Positions 27,884 through 41,313 of a stretch of DNA of 64,000 nucleotides are shown here, piece after piece (the first letter of the stretch is position 1; each line of letters starts with the position of its first letter). The notes beneath the pieces were generated by a model, which was not told the DNA's origin, made no database searches, and saw nothing but the letters and a program-made list of their open reading frames with translations. A program made the position numbers and the translations under genes. Origin of the DNA: Symsagittifera roscoffensis (taxonomy: Eukaryota > Xenacoelomorpha > Acoela > Convolutidae); assembly GCF_963678635.1 (NCBI RefSeq), contig NC_087068.1, positions 28,336,318 to 28,400,317 of the forward strand, given 5' to 3'.

Positions 27884-30800
27884 ATGCCAGCACTCAGCAG
27901 GAATGAGAAAGGGAAATGCCAGGACTGTAGTAAGATGTATGTTCGTAAAAATGCTGCGCGACATCGCAAGAGTTGTGTGCGAGGAGTTATTTTTTCTCCG
28001 GAATGTATTTATTGTACATACAACCAGCAAGAAATGAATTTCCATACAAGCAAGAAGCACGTAAAGTCAACCCCAAAATCAACAAAGTGTGTATCGTGTG
28101 AGAAAGAATTTCCAAGCTATTATTCATTTCAACAGCATCGCAAGAACGATCACGGAATGAAAGCGAGAAAAATGAGTGATTCAGTTGCTGATTTGAATAA
28201 AATCTTGGAAAACGAGGAGGATAGTGATCAGCTACGAGATTAGTTGAATGCCTGTCAACACTTCATGACAGATACTGAGATGGAAAATGGTCGCCACAAA
28301 GTTTTCAATTTTCAACTTTCAAAACTAGATCCTAATCTAGTAAATGAAAAACTGGATCAAGTCTTTGAAAAACTTGATTGTACAGCAAAAATCAACATTG
28401 CCTTGGGATTTGTGCTACGTAATATAGAAATGAGCAAATATCGTTATTTCTACGCTCATAAAAAAATAACACACTCTTTGATAAATCTATACTACTTTGT
28501 ACTAAAGCAGACTTGACGACTATACAGAAAAACGTCAATAAGCAAGATATCATTGGAATTTGTACACATGAGAGACAAAATACGAAATGGCGATTCAAGC
28601 TGATCACCAATGTGATCATTTTTGCCGCTCTACTGAGAAACGTACCTATGGGATGTCCAGATTCTGTGATTTGCGAACCACTTCTGAGGAATAACCATGT
28701 TAATGGTTTGAATTCGGATCAAGACACAAAACAACCATTCAATGACAATTTGAGATTTTGTAGGAAAGATAGCTCGGAGAAGTATCGGTATATACGATAA
28801 CACAGTGAAACTTCTACGATACAACAACCACAATACTTACGTCAATAACATCAACAACTTCTTCAAATGCTTCCGATGCCCAACTTGCGATACATTTAAA
28901 ATTTCAAGAAGCATCACCTACGATGCAAAGATCGAATCAAAAACATTTACCCCAAAAATGTTTATACTCTACGAGAGACGTTGTTTGAAAAACTGGATGC
29001 GTTCAATATTGAGTACACAAAAGAACAAACCTTATTCAAAAATGTCGCTTTTTTTGACTTTGAATCAATTTGCGTGCCATCCGAAGAACTAAAACCAACC
29101 GAAACAATAACTTGAATCGGGAAGCATGAACCCATATCAGTGTCAATTTCAGCCAATTTGCTTGACAAACCCATATTTTTGTGTGGCAAAGATCCACAAC
29201 CTCTCATTATTGACTTTGTGGCAAACTTGGAGTTGTTAGCCGAAAAAAAGAAAACCGAAATGCTATCAAAGTTTCTGTAAATTGAAAATAACGTCAAAAA
29301 ACGACTACACACAATTTTCAGCGTACTTAATGAACGAGTTAGCTTCAAGAAGATTGAAACAAGAGAGTACGAAGACGAATGTATCGAGGATGAGGGAGAA
29401 ACAGACGCATCCACTCATTTTCTCAGGATTCAAAAAAAAACAATTGATTGATTTGACGCAACATCTAGAGAGATACACCAATACTCTACCAGTATTTGGA
29501 TTCAACAGTGGTTGGTATGATATAATTCTCAGTCCCTACCTTATCAACGAAAAAGTAATTGAACCTTCAGTTATCAAGAAAGCAAACGACTTTCTTCACT
29601 TCAATCTTACAAATGTTCAACTTCTGGATATTATGAATTTTTTGGGTGAATCTATTACTTTTAACTTTTTTCTAAAAACTTACAAAGCCAGTGAGATGAA
29701 AGGATACTTTCCATAAGAGTGGTTTGATACTCCCAACAAGCTTGACGAACAACAACTACCCTCGTATGATGATTTCTACAGCAAACTGAAGAATAGTAAA
29801 CCTCTCGATAAAGAGTTTGATGATTATCAAAAACTTCTTAACACTGGGATAACTGAAAAGCAAGCCTTGAAAAAACTCGGTCTCAAAACCAAACCACCTA
29901 CGGGATTGGAAAACTACAAGTACCCTAAATCTATCTGGGAACTGGAAAAGTTGACATCATTTCGCGATTTTCTGCGGTGGTATAACAACAAGGATCACGG
30001 AATGAACGCGAGAAAAATGAGTGATTCAGTTGCTGATTTGAATAAAATCTTGGAAAATGAGGAGGATAGTGATCAGCTACGAGATTAGTTGAATGCCTGT
30101 CAACACTTCATTACAGATACTGAGATGGAAAATGGTCGCCACAAAGTATTCAATTTTCAACTTTCAAAACTAGATACTAATCTAGTAAATGAAAAACTGG
30201 ATCAAGTCTTTGAAAAACTTGATTGTACAGCAAAAATCAACATTGCCTTGGGATTTGGGCTATGTAATATAGAAATGAGCGAATATCGTTATTTCTACGC
30301 TCATAAAAAAATAACACACTCTTTGATAAATCTATACTACTTTGTACTAAAGCAGACTTGACGACTATACAGAAAAACGTCAATAAGCAAGATATCATTG
30401 AAATTTGTACACATGAGAGACAAAATACGAAATGGCGATTCAAGCTGATCACCAATGTGATCATTTTTGCCGCTCTACTGAGAAACGTACCTATGGGATG
30501 TCCAGATTCTGTGATTTGCGAACCACTTCTGAGGAATAACCATGTTAATGGTTTGATTTCGGGTCAAGACACAAAACAACCATACAATGACAATTTGAGA
30601 TTTTGTAGGAAAGATAGCTCGGAGAAGTATCGGTATATACGATAACACAGTGAAACTTCTACGAAAATTTATCATGACAAAGCGATAGACATGTTAAGGC
30701 TCGGCTGCACACTACCGAATCTAGCCAATATCTGTCTACACAAATCAACCGACTATAAGTTTTACCCATTCTTTTCGAGTGATAGTGACTTGCTTGAAAA

Positions 30801-32634
30801 AATACGCGATGATATGACCGGTGGTCCCTCAATTGTTTTCACAAGGAAAACAGTAGCAAATGAAACCTGTATTCGAAAATGAAAAAAAATTGTGCAAATC
30901 AATCGTTGGGATTGATGCTAGTCAACTCTATCCTTATTCTATGTGTCAGGATATGCCCATAGGTTTTTATACGAGATGGGACTAAGATGAAGAAACACAA
31001 AAATTCAAGGCAAGGCAAAATCGAGTTCGAACATTTGAAAAAATAGTCATGTCATATTTTCAAGCAACCAGACCTGAATATAAAATTGAGAGTTACTGCA
31101 CTACAGAAAAAGAGAAAAAAAGTGATTGCTTTAGTGTTGATGGTTATTGCGACCATTTTTAGACTGTCTTCGAAGCAATGGGTAGTTATTTCCATTTTTG
31201 TCCTTGTCAAGAAGCTAGACCGAGCCTAACTTATGATGATACCAAAGGCGGAACCAAAAAAAGTGAAATGGATGAGCTTCGAAAAGAATACATTCGAGAA
31301 AAAAGATACTCAATAGAAGAAATGAGGGAGTGTAGCTGGTGGGATCAATTTAAAAACAATGTAGACGTGAAAAATCACGTTAGAACTCACTTTCCCTGCA
31401 AAAAACCTCCTTCTGCCAATTCACTAGTGCTAAACATTAGAAAGGAAACAATGTTCGATTATGTGCAATGCGATCTGAGTGTTCCAGACGAGCTTAAGGC
31501 AAAATTTTCCAATTTCCCACCTGCTTTCAAAAATATGGATGCTTCCAGAAACGATATTGGTGAATATATGAAGACATATGCGGAAGAAAACGATTTGCTT
31601 AAACAACCGCAAAGAAAGTTGATATCGAGCTTCAAATTGAGCAACGGAACACTGATCGCACCATTTTTCATTTTTTACTTGGATCTAGGACTACAGTGTA
31701 CAAAAATTCATCGTTTTGTACAACACACACCGCATAAAGTATTCAACAGTTTTGGTCAGTCTGTTGTTGATGCTAGGCGAGCCGGCGATGAAAATCCATT
31801 ATCTGGCGTAGTAGCCAAATCGATGAAACTTCTAGGAAACAGTTCCTACGGCTATTAAATAACGGACAGATCAAAACATACGATGACAAAATATCTTGGA
31901 GACGAAAAAACCCACAAAGCTATCAATAACCAACCAATTCATCAAGAGATTTAATATCGTAGCTAAAGATTTGTATGAAGTGGAACTTGTAAAACAACTA
32001 TAGAGCATCGTGAACCAATTATAGTAGGATTCTTTATACTACAGTATGCCAAGTTGGAGCTGTGTTATAACTTTTTCGATAAATTTTGCGATGTCAACAA
32101 TTTCGAAGAACTCGAAATGGATACAGATTACATCTATTTAGCTTTGGCAGAAGAACGTTTAGATAACTGTATCCTTCCCAGCAAGCCAGCAGAATGGACT
32201 TAAAGGCGATGCCAGGACTGTCGAGACGACTTCAGAGCAGATTCAAAAAACAACTTTTTCCCCGTACTTGCTGTTCTAAACATAAGAAACATGACAAGAG
32301 AGAAACAGGATTGTTCAAGGAGGAGTTCAGATGCACCGAAATGTTATGTCTGTGTAGTAAAACCTATTGCTGTTACGATAGTAAAAGTCAAAAGTACAAG
32401 TTTAGCAGTAAAGGTCTGAACAAACCTGCATTAGAAGACTCTGGAGATGGACCGATGGCGAAGTATCGACAAGTACTGGATGAGGCAGTGAATTTGAACT
32501 CAACGAATAGAAGATTTAAAGCGATTAACCATGCAGTCGCAGCTTATGAACAAGCTAAAAAAGAACTGAGCTATTTTTACCCTGAACGGGAAGTTGAATA
32601 TGATGGAATACATACTAAACCACTAAATTTGTAA
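27884..32634 (+). pseudogene. Polinton protein-primed DNA polymerase B, copy A
   Basis: It starts with Cys/His-rich zinc-finger-like motifs (CQDCSKMYVRKNAARH, CVSCEKEFPSYYSFQQH). Exo I is AFFDFESICV (about 29,045) and an Exo II-like FGFNSGWYD is at about 29,499. Polymerase motif A is GIDASQLYP (about 30,912), motif B KLLGNSSYGY (about 31,828) and motif C MDTDYIY (about 32,116). The conserved C-terminal KREVEYDGIHTKPLNL-type end is at 32,580-32,634. Interruptions include a TAG at 28,241, frameshifts near 28,512, 28,760 and 28,900, a 665-bp internal duplication at 29,994-30,658, and more stops at about 29,716 and 31,856. Known role: replication of the element from a protein primer. It is clearly inactive. 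Confidence 0.85.
29994..30658 (+). repeat. Internal duplication inside polymerase copy A
   Basis: This is a copy of 28,149-28,805 (about 2% different) inserted into the polymerase gene between YNNKD and the YHDKAIDMLRLG segment. Short shared sequences lie at the joins (GATCACGG and CTTCTACGA). It carries the same stop and frameshifts as the source, so it was copied after the gene had decayed. Confidence 0.85.
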
Positions 32635-32789
32635 AAGATTATGTAGTAAAATTGTATACGAAGCTGTAAATTAATACATTAACTCTGTAATTAATCTTTT
32701 TTTTTGAAAAAACTCTTTTTCAACGCTACGTTTGGACTAACAGTAGGTTGTTTTTTGATTAGGAAAACATTTACAATCTGGAAAATTGG

Positions 32790-32905
32790 CAAAATCGAGC
32801 TCCAAAAACCTCGAGTGCCAAAAAATTTTTAAAACTTACCATCTTACCATCTGAAACTTTACCATCGTACCATCTGAAACTTTACCATCTGAAACTTTAC
32901 TTAAA
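32790..32905 (-). repeat. Polinton right terminal inverted repeat, unit A
   Basis: ACTTACCATCTTACCATCTG and two more ACCATCTGAAACTTTAC copies are the reverse complement of the left-end GGTAAGTTTCAGATGGT motif. The flanking GGCAAAATCGAGCTCCAAAA block matches the left end at about 16,090-16,110. Confidence 0.75.
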
Positions 32906-34480
32906 GAAAAAAAGGCGGATTTTGAATGGAATACAATTCAAGCGGAATACAAATCTAGCAAGTACAGATGTTTAGAAACTTTTCCAAAGTTTTAAAATCT
33001 TATAACAGCTAGTGTTCGGTACTTCAGGTATTATTTTTTAGCCAAAAAAAAATGATTACAAATTTTATGAAAGAAAGCCAGAAGTAAAATTTTTTTTGTA
33101 ATATAGCATTGTCAGAAACTGATTTTTTGACAATCTTTATCGTGGCGCAAAAAGAGTAGTTCAACGAAAGCCAAGAGTGTGGAAATAATCAAAATTAATC
33201 CTATATCAGGAACTTTTAGCAACACTTTTTTGAAAATTGAAAAACAAAACAAAACAAAACAAACAAACTCATAAAATGGATTTTGAAACAACAAAAAATT
33301 GTTTGAATTTTGAAAAAAAAAATCAGGACAAAACTCTTAAAAAAAGAGAACCGAAGTAAAATATAAAATTTCACGGCCTAAATCAAAGCAAACCGCCGCA
33401 CTAAGAAATAAGCATGCACCGAAATTATAAATTAAACCAAACATAAAATTCGGACTTAAACAAAAAACTCAAAAATGTTTTTCAGTTCAAAACTCAAGAA
33501 GTTTGAGTAACATACCAAAATTGACCCCTTTTTAAGGCTTTTTAGTGGTGCTTGATTTTGCGAGAAAAAAAGAAAATAAAAATGTCTGCAAATATAATTT
33601 TGTAAGAAAATTTTTGTGCTCGCAAGCTTTCGTCCTAATTGTACCAAGACAAGGCTTCATACTGGGTGAAACCATTAATCACAACACAGAGATCTTGTTG
33701 ATACATGCAGCTGCATAAAAACAAAAGACAAATTTTTCCTGGTCTTGGGAGAATCCGGTTGAAGTTTTTATTTTTTACACTATTTAGAAAATCTTTTTAG
33801 CCAGGCAAAAATTGCAAATATTTAAAATGTTTCTCTTTTCATAAAAATTGAAGTTAATATCTCACCGTTTGCGCCGTTCTCAGTCTTATTTGAGCAAATG
33901 TAAATTATAAAAACTGAAAAAGACAAAAAAAGAAACAAAAATATGGAAAATGCGTATTTGTGAAAACAAAACTTGAGAAAAATGTTGTTTCAGCTGGTTA
34001 AAAAAGTGATTAGGCAAAACAAAACATATATATTTTGAGTAACTTTAACTTTTCCCTGTGTAGCCTTGTGCCTAGAAAAAATTTTGGAATCCAGTAGTAT
34101 AACTAATTTTTACGTGAAATTTTTTGTTTACAGGGTTCAACTCATTTACTCATTCATCTACTAGTCTTTCTATCAGAAAAACATAAACAGACATTTTTTG
34201 AGCATTTCAGAGTTTAAGTATCCGTTCAATTCAAAACTTTTTTTGCTGGTTGTAATCCTAAAATGTTTTTTTTTTTCGTTTTTTTCTACTTTTTCAGTTT
34301 GTTAGGTTTCGGCTGATATTTTATCAGCTTTGTGGCGGGACTCAGTTTGCGCCGTACGTTGAGCCAAAAAAGTATTTATGTATGTTTTATGGGGTTGGGA
34401 ACCTAATAATTGTACGTTTTTTCTTACATTATGCGTTTATTTGAAATTTTTGTTTCATAAATTTTTTTTTGCTCAAGCAT
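32906..34480. other. AT-rich flank right of the Polinton
   Basis: No gene is recognised. ORFs are short and low-complexity. Repeated in unit B at 39,541-41,118 with a few indels, mainly in homopolymers. Confidence 0.6.
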
Positions 34481-34518
34481 AATTTTAGTACAAGCTAAAT
34501 ATCCCACTTTTTTTTCAG

Positions 34519-37500
34519 ATGCCAGCACTCAGCAGGAATGAGAAAGGGAAATGCCAGGACTGTAGTAAGATGTATGTTCGTAAAAATGCTGCGCGACATC
34601 GCAAGAGTTGTGTGCGAGGAGTTATTTTTTCTCCGGAATGTATTTATTGTACATACAACCAGCAAGAAATGAATTTCCATACAAGCAAGAAGCACGTAAA
34701 GTCAACCCCAAAATCAACAAAGTGTGTATCGTGTGAGAAAGAATTTCCAAGCTATTATTCATTTCAACAGCATCGCAAGAAGGATCACGGAATGAAAGCG
34801 AGAAAAATGAGTGATTCAGTTGCTGATTTGAATAAAATCTTGGAAAACGAGGAGGATAGTGATCAGCTACGAGATTAGTTGAATGCCTGTCAACACTTCA
34901 TGACAGATACTGAGATGGAAAATGGTCGCCACAAAGTTTTCAATTTTCAACTTTCAAAACTAGATCCTAATCTAGTAAATGAAAAACTGGATCAAGTCTT
35001 TGAAAAACTTGATTGTACAGCAAAAATCAACATTGCCTTGGGATTTGTGCTACGTAATATAGAAATGAGCAAATATCGTTATTTCTACGCTCATAAAAAA
35101 ATAACACACTCTTTGATAAATCTATACTACTTTGTACTAAAGCAGACTTGACGACTATACAGAAAAACGTCAATAAGCAAGATATCATTGGAATTTGTAC
35201 ACATGAGAGACAAAATACGAAATGGCGATTCAAGCTGATCACCAATGTGATCATTTTTGCCGCTCTACTGAGAAACGTACCTATGGGATGTCCAGATTCT
35301 GTGATTTGCGAACCACTTCTGAGGAATAACCATTATAATGGTTTGAATTCGGATCAAGACACAAAACAACCATTCAATGACAATTTGAGATTTTGTAGGA
35401 AAGATAGCTCGGAGAAGTATCGGTATATACGATAACACAGTGAAACTTCTACGATACAACAACCACAATACTTACGTCAATAACATCAACAACTTCTTCA
35501 AATGCTTCCGATGCCCAACTTGCGATACATTTAAAATTTCAAGAAGCATCACCTACGATGCAAAGATCGAATCAAAAACATTTACCCCAAAAATGTTTAT
35601 ACTCTACGAGAGACGTTGTTTGAAAAACTGGATGCGTTCAATATTGAGTACACAAAAGAACAAACCTTATTCAAAACTGTCGCTTTTTTTGACTTTGAAT
35701 CAATTTGCGTGCCATCCGAAGAACTAAAACCAACCGAAACAATAACTTGAATCGGGAAGCATGAACCCATATCAGTGTCAATTTCAGCCAATTTGCTTGA
35801 CAAACCCATATTTTTGTGTGGCAAAGATCCACAACCTCTCATTATTGACTTTGTGGCAAACTTGGAGTTGTTAGCCGAAAAAAAGAAAACCGAAATGCTA
35901 TCAAAGTTTCTGTAAATTGAAAATAACGTCAAAAAACGACTACACACAATTTTCAGCATACTTAATGAACGAGTTAGCTTCAAGAAGATTGAAACAAGAG
36001 AGTACGAAGACTAATGTATCGAGGATGAGGGAGAAACAGACGCATCCACTCATTTTCTCAGGATTCAAAAAAAAACAATTGATTGATTTGACGCAACATC
36101 TAGAGAGATACACCAATACTCTACCAGTATTTGGATTCAACAGTGGTTGGTATGATATAATTCTCAGTCCCTACCTTATCAACGAAAAAGTAATTGAACC
36201 TTCAGTTATCAAGAAAGCAAACGACTTTCTTCACTTCAATCTTACAAATGTTCAACTTCTGGATATTATGAATTTTTTGGGTGAATCTATTACTTTTAAC
36301 TTTTTTCTAAAAACTTACAAAGCCAGTGAGATGAAAGGATACTTTCCATAAGAGTGGTTTGATACTCCCAACAAGCTTGACGAACAACAACTACCCTCGT
36401 ATGATGATTTCTACAGCAAACTGAAGAATAGTAAACCTCTCGATAAAGAGTTTGATGATTATCAAAAACTTCTTAACACTGGGATAACTGAAAAGCAAGC
36501 CTTGAAAAAACTCGGTCTCAAAACCAAACCACCTACGGGATTGGAAAACTACAAGTACCCTAAATCTATCTGGGAACTGGAAAAGTTGACATCATTTCGC
36601 GATTTTCTGCGGTGGTATAACAACAAGGATCACGGAATGAACGCGAGAAAAATGAGTGATTCAGTTGCTGATTTGAATAAAATCTTAGAAAACGAGGAGG
36701 ATAGTGATCAGCTACGAGATTAGTTGAATGCCTGTCAACACTTCATGACAGATACTGAGATGGAAAATGGTCGCCACAAAGTATTCAATTTTCAACTTTC
36801 AAAACTAGATACTAATCTAGTAAATGAAAAACTGGATCAAGTCTTTGAAAAACTTGATTGTACAGCAAAAATCAACATTGCCTTGGGATTTGGGCTACGT
36901 AATATAGAAATGAGCGAATATCGTTATTTCTACGCTCATAAAAAAATAACACACTCTTTGATAAATCTATACTACTTTGTACTAAAGCAGACTTGACGAC
37001 TATACAGAAAAACGTCAATAAGCAAGATATCATTGAAATTTGTACACATGAGAGACAAAATACGAAATGGCGATTCAAGCTGATCACCAATGTGATCATT
37101 TTTGCCGCTCTACTGAGAAACGTACCTATGGGATGTCCAGATTCTGTGATTTGCGAACCACTTCTGAGGAATAACCATGTTAATGGTTTGATTTCGGATC
37201 AAGACACAAAACAACCATACAATGACAATTTGAGATTTTGTAGGAAAGATAGCTCGGAGAAGTATCGGTATATACGATAACACAGTGAAACTTCTACGAA
37301 AATTTATCATGACAAAGCGATAGACATGTTAAGGCTCGGCTGCACACTACCGAATCTAGCCAATATCTGTCTACACAAATCAACCGACTATAAGTTTTAC
37401 CCATTCTTTTCGAGTGATAGTGACTTGCTTGAAAAAATACGCGATGATATGACCGGTGGTCCCTCAATTGTTTTCACAAGGAAAACAGTAGCAAATGAAA

Positions 37501-39269
37501 CCTGTATTCGAAAATGAAAAAAAATTGTGCAAATCAATCGTTGGGATTGATGCTAGTCAACTCTATCCTTATTCTATGTGTCAGGATATGCCCATAGGTT
37601 TTTATACGAGATGGGACTAAGATGAAGAAACACAAAAATTCAAGGCAAGGCAAAATCGAGTTCGAACATTTGAAAAAATAGTCATGTCATATTTTCAAGC
37701 AACCAGACCTGAATATAAAATTGAGAGTTACTGCACTACAGAAAAAGAGAAAAAAAGTGATTGCTTTAGTGTTGATGGTTATTGCGACCATTTTTAGACT
37801 GTCTTCGAAGCAATGGGTAGTTATTTCCATTTTTGTCCTTGTCAAGAAGCTAGACCGAGCCTAACTTATGATGATACCAAAGGCGGAACCAAAAAAAGTG
37901 AAATGGATGAGCTTCGAAAAGAATACATTCGAGAAAAAAGATACTCAATAGAAGAAATGAGGGAGTGTAGCTGGTGGGATCAATTTAAAAACAATGTAGA
38001 CGTGAAAAATCACGTTAGAACTCACTTTCCCTGCAAAAAACCTCCTTCTGCCAATTCACTAGTGCTAAACATTAGAATGGAAACAATGTTCGATTATGTG
38101 CAATGCGATCTGAGTGTTCCAGACGAGCTTAAGGCAAAATTTTCCAATTTCCCACCTGCTTTCAAAAATATGGATGCTTCCAGAAACGATATTGGTGAAT
38201 ATATGAAGACATATGCGGAAGAAAACGATTTGCTTAAACAACCGCAAAGAAAGTTGATATCGAGCTTCAAATTGAGCAACGGAACACTGATCGCACCATT
38301 TTTCATTTTTTACTTGGATCTAGGACTACAGTGTACAAAAATTCATCGTTTTGTACAACACACACCGCATAAAGTATTCAACAGTTTTGGTCAGTCTGTT
38401 GTTGATGCTAGGCGAGCCGGCGATGAAAATCCATTATCTGGCGTAGTAGCCAAATCGATGAAACTTCTAGGAAACAGTTCCTACGGCTATTAAATAACGG
38501 ACAGATCAAAACATACGATGACAAAATATCTTGGAGACGAAAAAACCCACAAAGCTATCAATAACCAACCAATTCATCAAGAGATTTAATATCGTAGCTA
38601 AAGATTTGTATGAAGTGGAACTTGTAAAACAACTATAGAGCATCGTGAACCAATTATAGTAGGATTCTTTATACTACAGTATGCCAAGTTGGAGCTGTGT
38701 TATAACTTTTTCGATAAATTTTGCGATGTCAACAATTTCGAAGAACTCGAAATGGATACAGATTACATCTATTTAGCTTTGGCAGAAGAACGTTTAGATA
38801 ACTGTATCCTTCCCAGCAAGCCAGCAGAATGGACTTAAAGGCGATGCCAGGACTGTCGAGACGACTTCAGAGCAGATTCAAAAAACAACTTTTTCCCCGT
38901 ACTTGCTGTTCTAAACATAAGAAACATGACAAGAGAGAAACAGGATTGTTCAAGGAGGAGTTCAGATGCACCGAAATGTTATGTCTGTGTAGTAAAACCT
39001 ATTGCTGTTACGATAGTAAAAGTCAAAAGTACAAGTTTAGCAGTAAAGGTCTGAACAAACCTGCATTAGAAGACTCTGGAGATGGACCGATGGCGAAGTA
39101 TCGACAAGTACTGGATGAGGCAGTGAATTTGAACTCAACGAATAGAAGATTTAAAGCGATTAACCATGCAGTCGCAGCTTATGAACAAGCTAAAAAAGAA
39201 CTGAGCTATTTTTACCCTAAACGGGAAGTTGAATATGATGGAATACATACTAAACCACTAAATTTGTAA
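34519..39269 (+). pseudogene. Polinton DNA polymerase B, copy B
   Basis: This is the same broken gene as at 27,884-32,634: N-terminal zinc-finger-like motifs, exonuclease motif DFE (about 35,690), GIDASQLYP (about 37,547), KLLGNSSYGY (about 38,463), MDTDYIY (about 38,751) and the conserved C-terminus ending HTKPLNL. The TAG after QLRD, the frameshifts and the internal duplication are shared with copy A. A handful of substitutions differ, for example KKDHG against KNDHG and IRMET against IRKET. It has no intact partner genes on its left, because only the polymerase end of the Polinton was duplicated. Confidence 0.85.
36629..37293 (+). repeat. Internal duplication inside polymerase copy B
   Basis: Counterpart of 29,994-30,658, in the same position within the gene. 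It shows that the internal duplication preceded the 6.6-kb tandem duplication. Confidence 0.85.
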
Positions 39270-39424
39270 AAGATTATGTAGTAAAATTGTATACGAAGCT
39301 GTAAATTAATACATTAACTCTGTAATTAATCTTTTTTTTTGAAAAAACTCTTTTTCAACGCTACGTTTGGACTAACAGTAGGTTGTTTTTTGATTAGGAA
39401 AACATTTACAATCTGGAAAATTGG

Positions 39425-39540
39425 CAAAATCGAGCTCCAAAAACCTCGAGTGCCAAAAAATTTTTAAAACTTACCATCTTACCATCTGAAACTTTACCAT
39501 CGTACCATCTGAAACTTTACCATCTGAAACTTTACTTAAA
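39425..39540 (-). repeat. Polinton right terminal inverted repeat, unit B
   Basis: Copy of 32,790-32,905, with the same three ACCATCTGAAACTTTAC-type motifs. Confidence 0.75.
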
Positions 39541-41313
39541 GAAAAAAAGGCGGATTTTGAATGGAATACAATTCAAGCGGAATACAAATCTAGCAAGTAC
39601 AGATGTTTAGAAACTTTTCCAAAGTTTTAAAATCTTATAACAGCTAGTGTTCGGTACTTCAGGTATTATTTTTTAGCCAAAAAAAAAATGATTACAAATT
39701 TTATGAAAGAAAGCCAGAAGTAAAATTTTTTTGTAATATAGCATTGTCAGAAACTGATTTTTTGACAATCTTTATCGTGGCGCAAAAAGAGTAGTTCAAC
39801 GAAAGCCAAGAGTGTGGAAATAATCAAAATTAATCCTATATCAGGAACTTTTAGCAACACTTTTTTGAAAATTGAAAAACAAAACAAAACAAAACAAACA
39901 AACTCATAAAATGGATTTTGAAACAACAAAAAATTGTTTGAATTTTGAAAAAAAAAATCAGGACAAAACTCTTAAAAAAAGAGAACCGAAGTAAAATATA
40001 AAATTTCACGGCCTAAATCAAAGCAAACCGCCGCACTAAGAAATAAGCATGCACCGAAATTATAAATTAAACCAAACATAAAATTCGGACTTAAACAAAA
40101 AACTCAAAAATGTTTTTCAGTTCAAAACTCAAGAAGTTTGAGTAACATACCAAAATTGACCCCTTTTTAAGGCTTTTTAGTGGTGCTTGATTTTGCGAGA
40201 AAAAAAAGAAAATAAAAATGTCTGCAAATATAATTTTGTAAGAAAATTTTTGTGCTCGCAAGCTTTCGTCCTAATTGTACCAAGACAAGGCTTCATACTG
40301 GGTGAAACCATTAATCACAACACAGAGATCTTGTTGATACATGCAGCTGCATAAAAACAAAAGACAAATTTTTCCTGGTCTTGGGAGAATCCGGTTGAAG
40401 TTTTTATTTTTTACACTATTTAGAAAATCTTTTTAGCCAGGCAAAAATTGCAAATATTTAAAATGTTTCTCTTTTCATAAAAATTGAAGTTAATATCTCA
40501 CCGTTTGCGCCGTTCTCAGTCTTATTTGAGCAAATGTAAATTATAAAAACTGAAAAAGACGAAAAAAGAAACAAAAATATGGAAAGTGCGTATTTGTGAA
40601 AACAAAACTTGAGAAAAATGTTGTTTCAGCTGGTTAAAAAAGTGATTAGGCAAAACAAAACATATATATTTTGAGTAACTTTAACTTTTCCCTGTGTAGC
40701 CTTGTGCCTAGAAAAAATTTTGGAATCCAGTAGTATAACTAATTTTTACGTGAAATTTTTTGTTTACAGGGTTCAACTCATTTACTCATTCATCTACTAG
40801 TCTTTCTATCAGAAAAACATAAACAGACATTTTTTGAGCATTTCAGAGTTTAAGTATCCGTTCAATTCAAAACTTTTTTTGCTGGTTGTAATCCTAAAAT
40901 GTTTTTTTTTTTTCGTTTTTTTTCTACTTTTTCAGTTTGTTAGGTTTCGGCTGATATTTTATCAGCTTTGTGGCGGGACTCAGTTTGCGCCGTACGTTGA
41001 GCCAAAAAAGTATTTATGTATGTTTTATGGGGTTGGGAACCTAATAATTGTACGTTTTTTCTTACATTATGCGTTTATTTGAAATTTTTGTTTCATAAAT
41101 TTTTTTTTGCTCAAGCATGTTGAGCTTTGTTACTACTTGATATTTTTTTGATCCTTGTTATTGTTATTCTGGCGTAATTCTTTTAAAAACAACCCTAATC
41201 ATCGTAAAAATTGTGTAAGTTTTTTTTCTCGGTTTTTTACTTGATTCTCAAGTAGTGTTGCTCCGCTTTGCCTCTATGTGAGACTCTAAATTTATTTTTA
41301 AAAATGTAAAACG

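Larger units (their letters stand above)
16015..32905. mobile_element. Near-complete Polinton/Maverick, about 16.9 kb
   Basis: Matching terminal repeats in inverted orientation bound it at about 16,015-16,345 and 32,790-32,905. It carries the hallmark Polinton set: adenovirus-type protease, major and minor capsid-like proteins, retroviral-type integrase and FtsK/HerA-type ATPase on the minus strand, and protein-primed DNA polymerase B on the plus strand. The size fits the 15-20 kb typical of the group. Most genes have stops, frameshifts or deletions, so it is a fossil. The 6-bp target duplication expected for Polintons could not be fixed, because the exact ends are blurred by the repeated terminal motif. 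Confidence 0.85.
27846..34480 (+). repeat. Tandem duplication unit A (6,635 bp)
   Basis: This is nearly identical to 34,481-41,118. The left edge lies 38 bp before the polymerase ATG. The right edge is GCTCAAGCAT, 1.6 kb beyond the Polinton terminus. The A/B junction shows at most a 1-2 base overlap, so it arose by tandem duplication with little microhomology. Confidence 0.9.
34481..41118 (+). repeat. Tandem duplication unit B (6,638 bp)
   Basis: Second copy of 27,846-34,480. The reading-frame lesions are the same at every position checked. Differences are scattered single bases and homopolymer lengths, so the duplication is recent relative to the decay of the polymerase. Confidence 0.9.

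Noticed and set aside
32906-34480. Additional Polinton genes beyond the right terminus
   Set aside because: The terminal repeat at 32,790-32,905 marks the end, and the sequence beyond has only short low-complexity ORFs.
27884-39269. Stop codon reassignment or programmed readthrough to explain the interrupted polymerase
   Set aside because: All three stop codons occur, there are also frameshifts, deletions and an internal duplication, and the candidate host exons use normal stops. Ordinary pseudogene decay explains it.
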